Shown: one piece after another, positions 46,322-56,124 of the stretch
Numbering within the stretch: position 1 is the first letter of the stretch
Layout of the letters: the number at the start of each line of letters is the position of its first letter
Assembly: GCF_900172355.1 (NCBI RefSeq)
Contig: NZ_FWFZ01000003.1
Coordinates: 1 to 64,000 of the forward strand
Direction of reading: 5' to 3'
DNA from: Roseisalinus antarcticus
GTDB taxonomy: Bacteria > Pseudomonadota > Alphaproteobacteria > Rhodobacterales > Rhodobacteraceae
DNA length: 64,000 nucleotides
Program-made: the position numbers and the translations under genes
Notes under the pieces: model-generated
The model's input: the letters and a program-made list of their open reading frames with translations, nothing else
Told to the model about the DNA's origin: nothing
Databases searched by the model: none

Positions 46322-48750
46322 AGGACCCCGGGCCGCCCGGGCGCCTGGTCCGCCTGGGGCAGGGCCCGCTCCAGCCCGTCGAGATGCGTCACGCCGGCCT
46401 CGCCAAGCCCGAGGGTCGCGATCGCGTGGGGCCGGACAGTGGCCACAGCGCCGTCCACGCCGACCTCACAGCCCGTCCCGTCCAGGTCCCAGACCCGCAG
46501 CACCGCGCCGCCGCCGTCCTCGGCCATCTTGAGCGTCGAGACCTGGGCCCCCTCCGCCGCGAGTGTCAGCCAGCCGCCGGTCGGCGCCGCCGTGCCCGAC
46601 CGGGACACATGCGGCGTCACGATGATGGGCTTGTTGAGCGTATCGGCCAGCGTGGCCGCGTCCTTGCGCGACACGTGCGATCCGGCCTTTAGCCACAGGG
46701 AAAAGCTCTGCTCGCCCTGGTCCATGAAGCGATAACGGGCCCCCTCGACCACCGGGATCGGGTCGTGATGGGCATAGACCGGCGCACGCACGGCGGTCAG
46801 AAACACCGTCCCGTCCCGCGCGGCAAAGCTGTACTTGGACTCGTTCACCAGCACCGCCTCGTGCCCCGCGGTCCGGACCCGGACCCAGCGCAGCGCAGGC
46901 ACCTCGCTGCCGTCCATCCGCCGCGCGGCCCAGCCGCCCGGCACCTCGCACTCCATCGCCTCGGCGCCGAACGGATAGGCGAGACGCAACAGCGTGCGCC
47001 GCTCGCGCCAGTCCAGATGCACGCGAAGTTCCACGGGAAATTCTCCGTCCTCGGGCAGGACGACGCTTGTCACCATCCGCGACTCCCGCGCGGCGCAGGT
47101 GATCTCGACGACCTTCCGGACCCGCCCGTCCTCGATCAGCCGCACCTGTTCGAGGCGCATCCCCTCGCCCTCGGTGCCGAAGGACTTGCCGCCATGGCCC
47201 CAGGTGTCGGTCGGATCGTGCACCAGGATCGCGCGGTGACCGGGCGAGGCGAAGATCTCGCGCCCGTCGGCCCCGCGCAGCGACGCGATGGCGCCGTCGC
47301 GATCAATTTCCAGCCGGTAGCCCGCGGTTTCGAACACCCGCGCCTCGGTGGGAGCCCCGAATGCCACGGGCGGGGCCCGTTCGCCGCTGTCGTCCACCGC
47401 GAAGCGCAACATCCGCCAGCTGTAGGGCGGCATTTCGAGCGGGAAGACGATGCGCTGCAACCCGGTCGTCTTGCCGTGCGGATCGGCGTATTGAAACGGG
47501 ACCGGGCGGCCGTCTTCATCCACCACGATCCGCTTGGAGACGATGTCCTTGTCGACCCAGGGCTCCGCCTCCATCAGGCAGGCGGCGGGCTGGCCGTTGG
47601 TGTTGACCAGCAGCATCGTCGCGTCCTCGGGATGACCGGAGGGCGCGATCGTCCGCGCGAGGTGCCGGACGGCGGCGTTCAGCGCCAGTTCGGCGCCATG
47701 GATCACCCCGCCCAACTCGCGTTCGGAATCGACACAGGCGGATTCCAGGCTGGTGCCGCCGAGCGTGTCGTGGAACTGGTTGAACAGAAGGATCCGCCAG
47801 AGCCGCTCGAACTCGGCCCGCGGATAGGCGACACCGGCATGCCTTGCGGCGAGGGTCGCGGCTGCCTCGGCCTGTTCCAGCAGGCTTTCGGCCTTCCGGT
47901 TCAGGGTCTTGAGCGATGAGGCCGCCGCATAGCAGCCGACCGCGTGAAACTGCAGCTCGTCATCGAACACCGGCCAGTCGCCGTCCTGCACCGCCTCGAA
48001 GAATGTCTGCGGGTCGGAAAAGCGCAGGGCTTCTCCGGCAGCGATCCGGCGCTCGATCTCGGCGATATTGGCCTGGGTCGGGGCGCCGCCGTGGTTGCCG
48101 ACACCGTAGAAACACATGAACGGATGACCGGCCTCGGCGATCTTGCGAAAATGCAGGTCGGTCTTTTCCGGCAGGGGCATTTCGCGCTTGGAGGTGTTGT
48201 AGGCGCCCTGGATCCGGAAGGCCGTGACCTCGGATCCGTCCGGGGAACGCCAGCGGAAGATCTCGCCCGGCAGGTCGAGCTCCGAGGCGTTGGGGCGCAT
48301 GAAGGTATAGCTGGTGGAGCCCGTGTGCCGCAGCAGCATCGGGAAGGTGCCCGGGTGGCCGAAGCTGTCGACGTTGTAGCCGGTGGGCACGTCGATCCCG
48401 AATTTCTCGCGGAAATACCGCTTGCCGTAGAGCGCCTGCCGGATCACGCTTTCGCCCGACGGGATGTTGCAATCCGGCTGGATCCACCAGCCGTTGACCA
48501 CCACCCAGCGGCCCTGCCGGACGTAGTGGCGGATCTGTTCGAAAAGATCGGGCTCCAGCTCTTCGATCCAGGCATAGATATGCGCCTCGCCCTTGGAAAA
48601 GACGAAGCCCGCGCCCTCTTCGAGCCTGTCCATGGCGGCCCGGCAGGTGCCGATGGCCTCGGCGCAGCCCTCCTGCCAGCGCCAGAGCCAGACCGGATCG
48701 AGATGCGCGTTGCCGATCATGTGAAGCGTTCGTGCCTGGTCGTCCGTCAT
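46318..48750 (-). CDS. GH38 alpha-mannosidase
   Basis: An 810-residue glycoside hydrolase family 38 enzyme. Hallmarks: NAHLDPVWLWRW (zinc site, near residue 14), GYNVDSFGHPGTFP with the Asp nucleophile (near 125), NQFHDTLGGTS (near 330), and the C-terminal GH38 beta domains. No signal peptide, so it acts in the cytoplasm on imported oligosaccharides. The ATG overlaps the GH78 stop (ATGA), so both hydrolases are made together. It could also process other alpha-linked sugars, since GH38 specificity is broad. Confidence 0.92.
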   Translation of the reverse strand: MTDDQARTLHMIGNAHLDPVWLWRWQEGCAEAIGTCRAAMDRLEEGAGFVFSKGEAHIYAWIEELEPDLFEQIRHYVRQGRWVVVNGWWIQPDCNIPSGESVIRQALYGKRYFREKFGIDVPTGYNVDSFGHPGTFPMLLRHTGSTSYTFMRPNASELDLPGEIFRWRSPDGSEVTAFRIQGAYNTSKREMPLPEKTDLHFRKIAEAGHPFMCFYGVGNHGGAPTQANIAEIERRIAAGEALRFSDPQTFFEAVQDGDWPVFDDELQFHAVGCYAAASSLKTLNRKAESLLEQAEAAATLAARHAGVAYPRAEFERLWRILLFNQFHDTLGGTSLESACVDSERELGGVIHGAELALNAAVRHLARTIAPSGHPEDATMLLVNTNGQPAACLMEAEPWVDKDIVSKRIVVDEDGRPVPFQYADPHGKTTGLQRIVFPLEMPPYSWRMLRFAVDDSGERAPPVAFGAPTEARVFETAGYRLEIDRDGAIASLRGADGREIFASPGHRAILVHDPTDTWGHGGKSFGTEGEGMRLEQVRLIEDGRVRKVVEITCAARESRMVTSVVLPEDGEFPVELRVHLDWRERRTLLRLAYPFGAEAMECEVPGGWAARRMDGSEVPALRWVRVRTAGHEAVLVNESKYSFAARDGTVFLTAVRAPVYAHHDPIPVVEGARYRFMDQGEQSFSLWLKAGSHVSRKDAATLADTLNKPIIVTPHVSRSGTAAPTGGWLTLAAEGAQVSTLKMAEDGGGAVLRVWDLDGTGCEVGVDGAVATVRPHAIATLGLGEAGVTHLDGLERALPQADQAPGRPGVL

Positions 48751-51455
48751 GTCGCCTCCGTCGCGATCTCTATGTCGATGTCGTGCCGGCCCGGGGCCAA
48801 CGCCAGGCGCCGCGCTGCGCCGGGGCCGTCCGTGGCAAACCCGTCCACATGCGTGGCGCGGGCCGTGGCCGCAAGCTCCACCCGCCCGGTGACGTTGGGC
48901 GGCAGGGCGACGCGCCAGCGCACGCGCCGCCCCGACATCTGCCAGTCGCTGCGGATCCGGCCGGTCGGAGCGTCGTATTGCGCGTCCACGCGGCCGATGC
49001 GGGCATCGAACAGCGGGCGCAGCAACACCCGGCGAAAGCCCGGCGCCTCCGGATCCCAGTCGATGCCGGCCAGCCGGGCATAGAGCCATTCGCCGACGCT
49101 GCCGTAGGCATAGTGATTGAAGGAGTTCATGTTCGCGCTCTGGAACCCGCGGTCGGGCGTCCAGCCGTCCCAGCGCTCCCAGATCGTGGTGGCACCCTGG
49201 CGGATCGAGAACCCCCAGCCGGGATAGGTCTCGCGCAGCAGAAGGTCGTGGGCCCGGTCCGCGTCGCCCGTGTCGGCCAGCACGCGGCAGAGGTGCCGGA
49301 CCCCGAGGAACCCGGTCTGAAGATGCCCGCCCGCCGCATCCAGCGTGCGGATCAGGTGGTCCCGCGCCCGGGGGCGATGCGCCTCGGGCAGCAGGTCGAA
49401 TTCCAGCGCCAGCAGATAGGCCGTCTGGGTATCGCCCGCGATCCGGCCGTCGCCGCCGACCCAGGCCGCGTTGAAGGCCGCGCGAACACGCCCCGCCGTG
49501 TCCTCATGGGCGCGGGCGGCCTCATCGTGTCCCAGCACGCCGGCGATCCGCGCCATCAGGTCGGCGACATGGGCCCAATAGGTGGTCGCGACCTGGGTCC
49601 GGTCCGTCGGCGGGCCGACGTTCAGCCAGTCGCCGTAATTGTTGTGGACGCGATTGACCCGCAGGTGATCCTCATTGCCCACGGCGATATAGGCGGCCCA
49701 GCGTTCGAGGGCAGGCGAGGCCCGCGCCAGCAGGTCGCGGTCGCCGTAGCGCAGCCAGTGCTGCCAGCACATGATGACCGGACCGTCGCCCCATCCCGGT
49801 GCGCCCGGCTGTCCGGTCAGGCGGTAGGGGTTGAGCGGTCTTGAGGGCGCCACGTCGGTGAAGGCCCCGTCCTCGAGCTGGGCATCGAGGATATCGTCCA
49901 GCCATTTGGCATAGAAGCCGGAGGTGTCCATGAAGAAGCCCGCGGTCCGCCAGAACACCTGGGCATCGGCGCTCCAGCCATACCGCTCGTCGCGCTGCGG
50001 ACAATCGGTGGGCACCGACAGGAAGTTGCCGCGCTGGCTCCATTCGATGTTCGAGGCAAGCTGATCGACAAGCGCGTTGCCGGTCTCGATACGGCCCGTG
50101 TCGGGCAGGTCCGACTGGATCGCCACGGCCACGAGCTGAAGATCGTCCGGAGTGATGCCTTCGGGCACGGTCAGGCCGGCGTAGCGGAAACCATGGAACG
50201 TGAATCGCTGTTTGAAAGTCTCGGTCGGTGCCCCGCATGCCGTGTAGTGGTCGGTCGCCACCGCGAACCGCAGGTTGTCGGTGTAGAGCGCCCCGCTGCC
50301 GTCCAGCACCTCGGCATGGCGGAGGGTGAACCGTGCACCCCGGGTGGCACCGGTGATCCGCATCTCGACGTAGCCCGCGATGTTCTGGCCGAAATCAAAG
50401 ATCCACTCCGTCCCCTTCTGCCCCAGGCAGGTTGCGTCCAGCCGGTGCGCCTCTCGGGCGGGCGGGGATTGGCTGGCCGTCAGGCGGGGCGGGGCCGGGT
50501 CGGGGTCGAACACCTCCACCGGCTGCCAGCCGGTATCGTCATGGCCGGGCCGGGCCCAGCCCTCGCGCTCCAGCGTGGCGTCGTAGTGCTCGCCCATCAG
50601 GAAGTCGCTGTAGCGGATCGGGCCCTGCGCCGTGCGCCAGCGATCGTCGGTCACGATCCGGCGGGAGGTCCCGTCCGCCAGGTCGATTTGAAGCTGGCAC
50701 AGGAACGCCGGCCGGCCGCCATAGTGATTGCCCGCCCGCCGCTGGTTGTGGCCCACCCGGCCCGAATACCAGCCCTCGCCAAGGATCGCGCCGGCGACGT
50801 TGGGCCCCCGCCGCAGCAGCCCGGTGACGTCGAAGCTCTGGTAGAGCACCCGCTGGTGATAATCCGTCCAGCCCGGCGCCATGACCTCGTCGCCGACGCG
50901 CACCCCGTTGAGGTAGAACTCGTAGAGCCCCAGGGCCGAGACATGGGCGCTGGCCCGCACGACGTCGGCCGGCAGCGTCCAGCCACGGCGGAGATAATCG
51001 GCGGGCCGCGCCTGCCAGGGGTTGTCATAGGTGTCGTCGGCCGGCGCCTCGCGCCCGGCGGGAAGCACGAAATACCGCGCGATCCAGCGGGCCGACCAAT
51101 CCTCCGGGTGCAGCAGCCCGGTCCGGACCTCCGCAGGCTCGGCCCAGCCGGAGGCCGTCCCCGCCCCGTCGCGGACCCGCACGGACCAGAAGACCGCCAT
51201 GTCCGAGCGCAGCGGCGCCCCGCCCCACCGGATCCAGAGCTGGTCGTCCGACGCGACCCAGCCGCTGTCCCAGAGATCGCCGCGCCCGGCCGCGACTTCT
51301 GACCGGACGGTGCCGGCGCAGATCCGGTAGGCGGTTTGCTCCTGGGCGGAGCCGTCTCCCTCCAGGGCCCAGGACAGGCGCGGCCGTGCGGTCGTCAGCC
51401 CCCGGGGGGCGCGCAGGTATTCGCAGCGCAGATCGACCGGCCTCATCCCCGACAT
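48747..51455 (-). CDS. GH78 alpha-L-rhamnosidase
   Basis: A 902-residue Bac_rhamnosid enzyme: N-terminal Fn3-like and beta-sandwich domains (ALGLYEFYLNGVRVGDEV and GWTDYHQRVLYQSFDVT), a concanavalin-like domain with FDFGQNIAGYVEM, then the (alpha/alpha)6 catalytic domain with PTDCPQRDERYGWSADAQ (acidic residues of the active site, near residue 490) and TIWERWDGW. No signal peptide, so it is cytoplasmic. It releases L-rhamnose from glycosides. The start is 4 bases after the GntR stop; an ATG 9 bases on is possible. Confidence 0.93.
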   Translation of the reverse strand: MSGMRPVDLRCEYLRAPRGLTTARPRLSWALEGDGSAQEQTAYRICAGTVRSEVAAGRGDLWDSGWVASDDQLWIRWGGAPLRSDMAVFWSVRVRDGAGTASGWAEPAEVRTGLLHPEDWSARWIARYFVLPAGREAPADDTYDNPWQARPADYLRRGWTLPADVVRASAHVSALGLYEFYLNGVRVGDEVMAPGWTDYHQRVLYQSFDVTGLLRRGPNVAGAILGEGWYSGRVGHNQRRAGNHYGGRPAFLCQLQIDLADGTSRRIVTDDRWRTAQGPIRYSDFLMGEHYDATLEREGWARPGHDDTGWQPVEVFDPDPAPPRLTASQSPPAREAHRLDATCLGQKGTEWIFDFGQNIAGYVEMRITGATRGARFTLRHAEVLDGSGALYTDNLRFAVATDHYTACGAPTETFKQRFTFHGFRYAGLTVPEGITPDDLQLVAVAIQSDLPDTGRIETGNALVDQLASNIEWSQRGNFLSVPTDCPQRDERYGWSADAQVFWRTAGFFMDTSGFYAKWLDDILDAQLEDGAFTDVAPSRPLNPYRLTGQPGAPGWGDGPVIMCWQHWLRYGDRDLLARASPALERWAAYIAVGNEDHLRVNRVHNNYGDWLNVGPPTDRTQVATTYWAHVADLMARIAGVLGHDEAARAHEDTAGRVRAAFNAAWVGGDGRIAGDTQTAYLLALEFDLLPEAHRPRARDHLIRTLDAAGGHLQTGFLGVRHLCRVLADTGDADRAHDLLLRETYPGWGFSIRQGATTIWERWDGWTPDRGFQSANMNSFNHYAYGSVGEWLYARLAGIDWDPEAPGFRRVLLRPLFDARIGRVDAQYDAPTGRIRSDWQMSGRRVRWRVALPPNVTGRVELAATARATHVDGFATDGPGAARRLALAPGRHDIDIEIATEAT

Positions 51456-51459
51456 CCGG

Positions 51460-52149
51460 TCAGAGCACGATCGCGCGGTCGCGGGCGTTGCGGATATGCG
51501 CCTCCAGCGCCCCGACGGAGGCCGCGGAATCGCGCGCCTTCAGCCCCTCGATCACCGCAAGATGGTCGCCGAAAGCCGAGGGCAACGTCAGCCGGGTCAG
51601 CTTGATGCGGTCCAGCTTTATCAGCCGGATCCGGGTGGAATTGACCTCGTAGGCGTGGATCAGCAGATCGTTCCCGGTGCACCCGACAAGCAGCTTGTGG
51701 AAGGCGCCGTCCACCGCCTGGCCCTCGTCGAAGAACTCCGGCGGCGGGTCGCGCATCGCCTCCAGCCGGGTGAGGATCGCGCGATGCTCGCTTTCCTGCT
51801 TCTCGATCACCTCGTCGGACAAGGTCTGCACGGCGGCGAGGATGGCCTCGCGCTCCAGCGCCATCCGCATCTGGAAGGCATCGCGAATCATGGGCAGGTC
51901 GATGACAGTGATCTGGATCCCGCGCTTCGGCATCACGGTCAAAAGCCCCTCGGCCTCCAGCCGCGGCAGAAGCTCGCGCAGCGCCCCGATGGACATGCCG
52001 AGCAGCGAGACAAGGTCCTTCTGCGACACCACCTCGCCCGGCCGGAGCAGGCCCTTCAGGAGCACCTGCTGAAAGCGGTCGTAGGCGGCCTTCTTCAGCG
52101 GGGCGTCGGCGGCGGGTGGGCGTGCCGGGCGCGCGGTCATGTCGGTCAT
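51460..52149 (-). CDS. GntR-family transcriptional regulator
   Basis: A 229-residue FCD-type GntR protein. The winged helix covers about residues 20-75 (VSQKDLVSLLGMSIGALRELLPRLEAEGLL, in part) and the FCD domain follows with HKLLVGCTGNDLL. The operon order (aldolase, this gene, GH78, GH38) suggests control of glycoside use. The 27-base gap from the aldolase stop contains no promoter-like sequence. Confidence 0.88.
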   Translation of the reverse strand: MTDMTARPARPPAADAPLKKAAYDRFQQVLLKGLLRPGEVVSQKDLVSLLGMSIGALRELLPRLEAEGLLTVMPKRGIQITVIDLPMIRDAFQMRMALEREAILAAVQTLSDEVIEKQESEHRAILTRLEAMRDPPPEFFDEGQAVDGAFHKLLVGCTGNDLLIHAYEVNSTRIRLIKLDRIKLTRLTLPSAFGDHLAVIEGLKARDSAASVGALEAHIRNARDRAIVL

Positions 52150-52176
52150 CTGTGCTTCCCCCGGGACACGGCGGCG

Positions 52177-53094
52177 TCAGGCCTCCGGTCCGAAAGCGTG
52201 GCCGGTTTCTTCGAGCGCGGCAAGGATATCGCGGAGCGCATCGGGGGCAAGCGCGGTCAGGGGCGGCACCGCCCGCGCCCACCCGGGGGCCTGGTAGCGC
52301 CGGGCGAGAACCGCCTTGATGACGACCAGCCCGCCGTTGCCGTCCACCACCTCGATCCGCCGAGCGGCGGCGCGGCGCAACGGCTCGGTCGCGTCCGCGG
52401 CGGGCGCGTTGAAGACCCGCAGCGCATCGGCCGCGAAGAGGTTCGGCATGCCGCCGATCATCCCCGCCCCGCCGCCCAGCCGCAGCTGCGGCATGACCCG
52501 GTCGTCGCCGGTAAAGATCGAAAGACCCGGAAATTCCCGGGCCAGCGTCAGTCCGTTCTCAAGTGCGCCGGTGGAATCCTTGACGCCCACGATCCGGTTG
52601 CCGAACCGGTGCAGCAGTTTCTCGACGAGGGCGGGGGTGTAGGCGATCCGGGCAAAGCGCGGGATGTTGTAGAGCACGAGGTCGGTGCGATCGGACGCCG
52701 ACCGCTCCAGCATCGCGTCGATGAAGGCGACGATCGCCTCATCGCCCGGATCGGCATAGTAGAACGGCGGCAGCACAAGGGCCGCGCGGCAATCCTGCGC
52801 CTCGATCGCGGCCAGCATCTCGGCCGCCTCGGACAGGACCGGCGTCATGATCGCGGGGATCTGCCGGGCCGCCGGGATGCCCGAGGCGATGAGCTGCGAC
52901 AGCGCCTCGGCCTTCTCGGCGCTGGAAAACGAGGCCCCCTCTCCGGTGGTGCCGAACACCGACACGAAGGTGCAGCCATCCGACAGCACCCGGTCGCAAT
53001 GATGCGCCAGCCGGGCCGCGTCGATGCGGAAGGCGGCATCCACCGGCGTCACCGCAGCGCAGACGACACCCTTCAGATCAGCCTTGTCAGACAC
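52177..53094 (-). CDS. DHDPS/NanA-family aldolase (probable 2-keto-3-deoxy sugar acid aldolase)
   Basis: A 305-residue class I aldolase barrel. FGTTGEGASFSSAEK (near residue 45), LVLYNIPR with the catalytic Tyr (near 140) and VGVKDSTG with the Schiff-base Lys (near 170) are intact. Biosynthetic DapA is unlikely given the context. A GTG start at 53094 is preceded by GGGGAG. Together with the dehydratase at 62407 and the lactonase at 56861 it would split a 2-keto-3-deoxy acid into pyruvate and an aldehyde, which is inference. Confidence 0.87.
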   Translation of the reverse strand: MSDKADLKGVVCAAVTPVDAAFRIDAARLAHHCDRVLSDGCTFVSVFGTTGEGASFSSAEKAEALSQLIASGIPAARQIPAIMTPVLSEAAEMLAAIEAQDCRAALVLPPFYYADPGDEAIVAFIDAMLERSASDRTDLVLYNIPRFARIAYTPALVEKLLHRFGNRIVGVKDSTGALENGLTLAREFPGLSIFTGDDRVMPQLRLGGGAGMIGGMPNLFAADALRVFNAPAADATEPLRRAAARRIEVVDGNGGLVVIKAVLARRYQAPGWARAVPPLTALAPDALRDILAALEETGHAFGPEA

Positions 53095-53114
53095 GCGCCT
53101 CTCCCCTTCGGTCC

Positions 53115-53131
53115 ATCTGATACAATCAGAT
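53115..53131. promoter_or_regulatory. Inverted repeat, probable GntR operator
   Basis: ATCTGAT-ACA-ATCAGAT is a perfect 7-bp inverted repeat with a 3-bp spacer, 21 bp upstream of the aldolase start and in the 177-bp region divergent from the TRAP operon. Either GntR protein nearby (51460 or 56125) could bind it. Confidence 0.6.
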
Positions 53132-53271
53132 ACCCAATCAACCGTAGGATCAATGTTTACATCAGAGAAACGATGTTGCAAGGTCCGAGTGCCAATCAGG
53201 CTGGGAGGACCGGTCCGCACCAGGATCGGGCCGGGCCGCGCAGCCGACACAATGCAGGGAGGAGCACCACC

Positions 53272-54273
53272 ATGACACGTCATACCGCGCGCATCGCGCT
53301 CTCGGCCGTTTCGGCCATCGCCCTTACGGCCGGCGCCGCGATGGCCCAGGATCCGATCGAGGTGAAATTCACCACGGTTTCGGTTCCCACCGACCTGCAC
53401 ACGCAGGCCATGGGGATCTTCAAGGACACGCTCGACGGGCTCGAGCCCGGGGCCTTCGACATCCAGCTCTACGATTCGGGGGCGCTCTTCGGGCAGAACG
53501 GCGATCTGGACGCGCTGCAGCGCGGCAATGCCGAGATGGCCTATGTCTCGTTCCAGCTGATCGCCGACGCGATCCCGGCCTTCGGCCTTCTGACCGCGGG
53601 CTACCTGTTCCAGGACGCCGACCATTACCGCGCCTTCATGGAGAGCGACATCGGCGCCGAGTTCAAGGACACCGTGCGCGACGAGATGGGGATCGAGATC
53701 CTGTCGGTCTGCTATCTCGGCACCCGGCAGCTCAACCTGCGGCGCGCCATGGACATCCAGACCCCCGAGGATCTGGCCGGGGTGAAGCTGCGGATGCCCG
53801 GCTCGGACGCCTGGCTGTTCCTGGGCGAGGCGCTCGGGGCCAACCCGACGCCCCTGCCCTTCTCCGAGGTCTACCTCGGCCTGCAGACCGGCACGGTCGA
53901 TGCCCAGGACAACCCGCTGCCGACCGTCGAGGCGGCGAAGTTCTACGAGGTGACAGAGCAGATCACCCTGACCAACCACCTGGTCGACGGGCTGCCGATG
54001 GCGGTCAATTCCCAGACCTGGGAGCAGCTCGACGCCGCCCAGCAGGGCCACATGGTCGAGGCCGCGCAGGCCGCCTGCGACTGGAACAACGAACGCCGCT
54101 ATTCCGAAGAGGACCGGCTGGTCGCGTTCTTCGAGGAGCAGGGGCTGACGGTCACCGAACCGGACCTCGACGCATTCCGCAGCCATGTCCAGGAGGTCTA
54201 CATGACCTCCGACCGCGCCAACGACTGGCCCGAGGGCTGGGTCGAGCAGATCAACGCGCTGGCCGAAGACTGA
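53272..54273 (+). CDS. TRAP transporter substrate-binding protein (DctP)
   Basis: A 333-residue DctP-family protein. The signal peptide is residues 1-25 (ending GAAMAQD). Family motifs include GLRMPGSD-like VKLRMPGSDAWLFLGEALGANPTPLPFSEVYLGLQTGTVDAQDNP (in part), with the conserved Arg that binds carboxylate ligands. A GGGAGGAG ribosome site precedes the ATG. TRAP systems usually import carboxylates, including sugar acids such as uronates or aldonates, which fits the neighbouring sugar-acid enzymes. Confidence 0.92.
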   Translation: MTRHTARIALSAVSAIALTAGAAMAQDPIEVKFTTVSVPTDLHTQAMGIFKDTLDGLEPGAFDIQLYDSGALFGQNGDLDALQRGNAEMAYVSFQLIADAIPAFGLLTAGYLFQDADHYRAFMESDIGAEFKDTVRDEMGIEILSVCYLGTRQLNLRRAMDIQTPEDLAGVKLRMPGSDAWLFLGEALGANPTPLPFSEVYLGLQTGTVDAQDNPLPTVEAAKFYEVTEQITLTNHLVDGLPMAVNSQTWEQLDAAQQGHMVEAAQAACDWNNERRYSEEDRLVAFFEEQGLTVTEPDLDAFRSHVQEVYMTSDRANDWPEGWVEQINALAED

Positions 54274-54279
54274 GGCCGG

Positions 54280-54801
54280 ATGCCCGTGCGCACCGCGACA
54301 CCCCTCGTCACGGCGCTCACGTGGCTCAGGCGGGGCGCCGACATGGTCGGCGTCCTGCTGTTCCTTTCTGCATTCTGCGGTTTCATCGTCCAGGTGTTCT
54401 GGCGCTACGTGCTGAACAACCCGCTGGCGTGGACCGAGGAATTCGTGATGATCTGCTTCATCTGGACCGTGTTCTGGGCCGCGGCCTTCCTGGTCCCGGT
54501 CCGCGAGCACGTGTCCTTCGACGTGGTCTACGACATGGCCGGGCCCCGCACCCGGCGCAGGTTCGACATGATCACCCTGGCCGCGATCGTCGTCGCCTTC
54601 GTCTGGCTGGTGCCCTACACGTGGGACTACCTGCAGTTCCTGACCCGCAAGAAATCACCCGTGCTCCGGATCCAGATGCACTGGATCTACGGCTGTTACA
54701 TGCTGTTCGTCTCGGCCTTCGCGCTGCAATCCGCCTGGCGGCTCTACGAGATCTTCCGGGCGGGGCCCGAGACCGAAGCTGAGGACCGTTCCACAGAATG
54801 A
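54280..54801 (+). CDS. TRAP transporter small permease (DctQ)
   Basis: A 173-residue protein with four membrane helices and the DctQ motif VFWRYVLNNPLAWTEEFVM (near residues 40-58). The ATG is 6 bases after the DctP stop, and the TGA overlaps the DctM start. Confidence 0.92.
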   Translation: MPVRTATPLVTALTWLRRGADMVGVLLFLSAFCGFIVQVFWRYVLNNPLAWTEEFVMICFIWTVFWAAAFLVPVREHVSFDVVYDMAGPRTRRRFDMITLAAIVVAFVWLVPYTWDYLQFLTRKKSPVLRIQMHWIYGCYMLFVSAFALQSAWRLYEIFRAGPETEAEDRSTE

Positions 54802-56096
54802 TCGCCTCCATCGCGCTTCCGCTGATGATCGCCATCCTGATCGCCACGACGGTCATGGGCATGCCGCTGGGCATCTCGATGATCGTCTCGTCGATCTTCT
54901 ACCTGATCCTCAGCGGCCGGGACGTGGGACTGGCCGCCGAGATGGTGCTGAATGGCGTGTTCGGCAATTTCGTGGCGCTCGCGGTGCCGCTTTTCATCTT
55001 CGCCGCCAACATCATGAACGCCTCGCGGATCTCGGACAGGCTGCTGTCCTTTGCCCTGGCCATGGTGGGCCGGCTGCCCGGCGGGCTGGCGCAGGTCAAC
55101 ATTTTCACCAGCCTGCTGTTCTCCGGGATGAGTGGCAGCGCGGTGTCGGACGTGGCCGGCGTGGGCAAGATCCTGACCAACATGATGACCGAGGGCGACC
55201 GCTATCCGCGCGGCTTCGCCGGCGCGGTGACGGCGACGTCCTCGGTGGTGGGGCCCATTTTTCCGCCGTCCATCCCAATGGTTTTCTACGCGCTCATTTC
55301 CTCGACTTCGGTGGGGGCGCTGTTCCTCGGCGGGGTGGTCCCGGCGCTGATGGTGGTGGTGACCCTCGGCGTGGTCGTGGGCATCGCCGCCAAGCTGCGC
55401 GGCTTTCCGATAGAGCCGCCGATCCCGTTGCGGGCGATCCCGCTGATCATCCTGCGGGCCCTGCCGCCGCTGATGATGCCGGTGATCCTGCTGGGCGGCA
55501 TCTATACTGGCGCCTTCACCCCGACCGAGGCCGCCGCCGTCTCGGCCTTCTACGCGCTGCTGCTTGCCGTGTTCGCCTATCGCTCCATCGGGCTGAAGGA
55601 CTTCCTCCAGGTCGTTCAAGCGACGGTGCGGACCACGGCCGTGGTGACGATCGTGCTCTGTGGCGCGTTCATCTTCAACTATGTGGTGACGGTCGAACGC
55701 GTCCCGCAGGCGGTGTTCCTCTATTTCGACCAGTTCGAGCTGAACGTCGTGATGTTCTTCCTGATGATCAACGTCCCCTACCTGGTGCTGGGCTGTTTCC
55801 TCGACGTCTCGACCATCATGCTGGTGATAACGCCGCTGTTCATCCCGACCGCCGCGGCGCTTGGCATCGACCTGCATCATTTCGGGATCGTCATCGTCTT
55901 CAACATGATGATCGGCCTCATAACGCCGCCCTACGGGATCCTGCTGTTCATCATCAAGGCGTTGAACGGCATCCCGCTGGGCGAGATGATCCGCGAGATC
56001 TGGCTGTTCATCGCCGTCCTGATCGCGCTGCTGATGATCATCACCTACGTCCCCGCGCTCAGCCTCTGGCTGCCGCGCTTCGCCGGGCTGCTCTGA
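54798..56096 (+). CDS. TRAP transporter large permease (DctM)
   Basis: A 432-residue polytopic protein with about 11-12 helices. FIFAANIMNASRISDRLL and LLFSGMSGSAVSDVAGVG are characteristic of DctM, as is GAFTPTEAAAVSAFYAL. It forms the sodium-driven channel of the transporter. ATGA overlap with DctQ. It converges on the GntR gene with 28 bases between the stops. Confidence 0.93.
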   Translation: MIASIALPLMIAILIATTVMGMPLGISMIVSSIFYLILSGRDVGLAAEMVLNGVFGNFVALAVPLFIFAANIMNASRISDRLLSFALAMVGRLPGGLAQVNIFTSLLFSGMSGSAVSDVAGVGKILTNMMTEGDRYPRGFAGAVTATSSVVGPIFPPSIPMVFYALISSTSVGALFLGGVVPALMVVVTLGVVVGIAAKLRGFPIEPPIPLRAIPLIILRALPPLMMPVILLGGIYTGAFTPTEAAAVSAFYALLLAVFAYRSIGLKDFLQVVQATVRTTAVVTIVLCGAFIFNYVVTVERVPQAVFLYFDQFELNVVMFFLMINVPYLVLGCFLDVSTIMLVITPLFIPTAAALGIDLHHFGIVIVFNMMIGLITPPYGILLFIIKALNGIPLGEMIREIWLFIAVLIALLMIITYVPALSLWLPRFAGLL

Positions 56097-56124
56097 TCGC
56101 CCCTGCTTCGCCTGCGGGCGGAGA

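Noticed and set aside
52177-53094. Lysine biosynthesis enzyme DapA
   Set aside because: The active-site Tyr and Lys are shared by the whole family; the setting with sugar-acid genes and GntR control argues for an aldolase.
56097-56124. Terminator between dctM and the GntR gene
   Set aside because: Complementary GC stretches exist, but mismatches break the stem and no T run follows on either strand.
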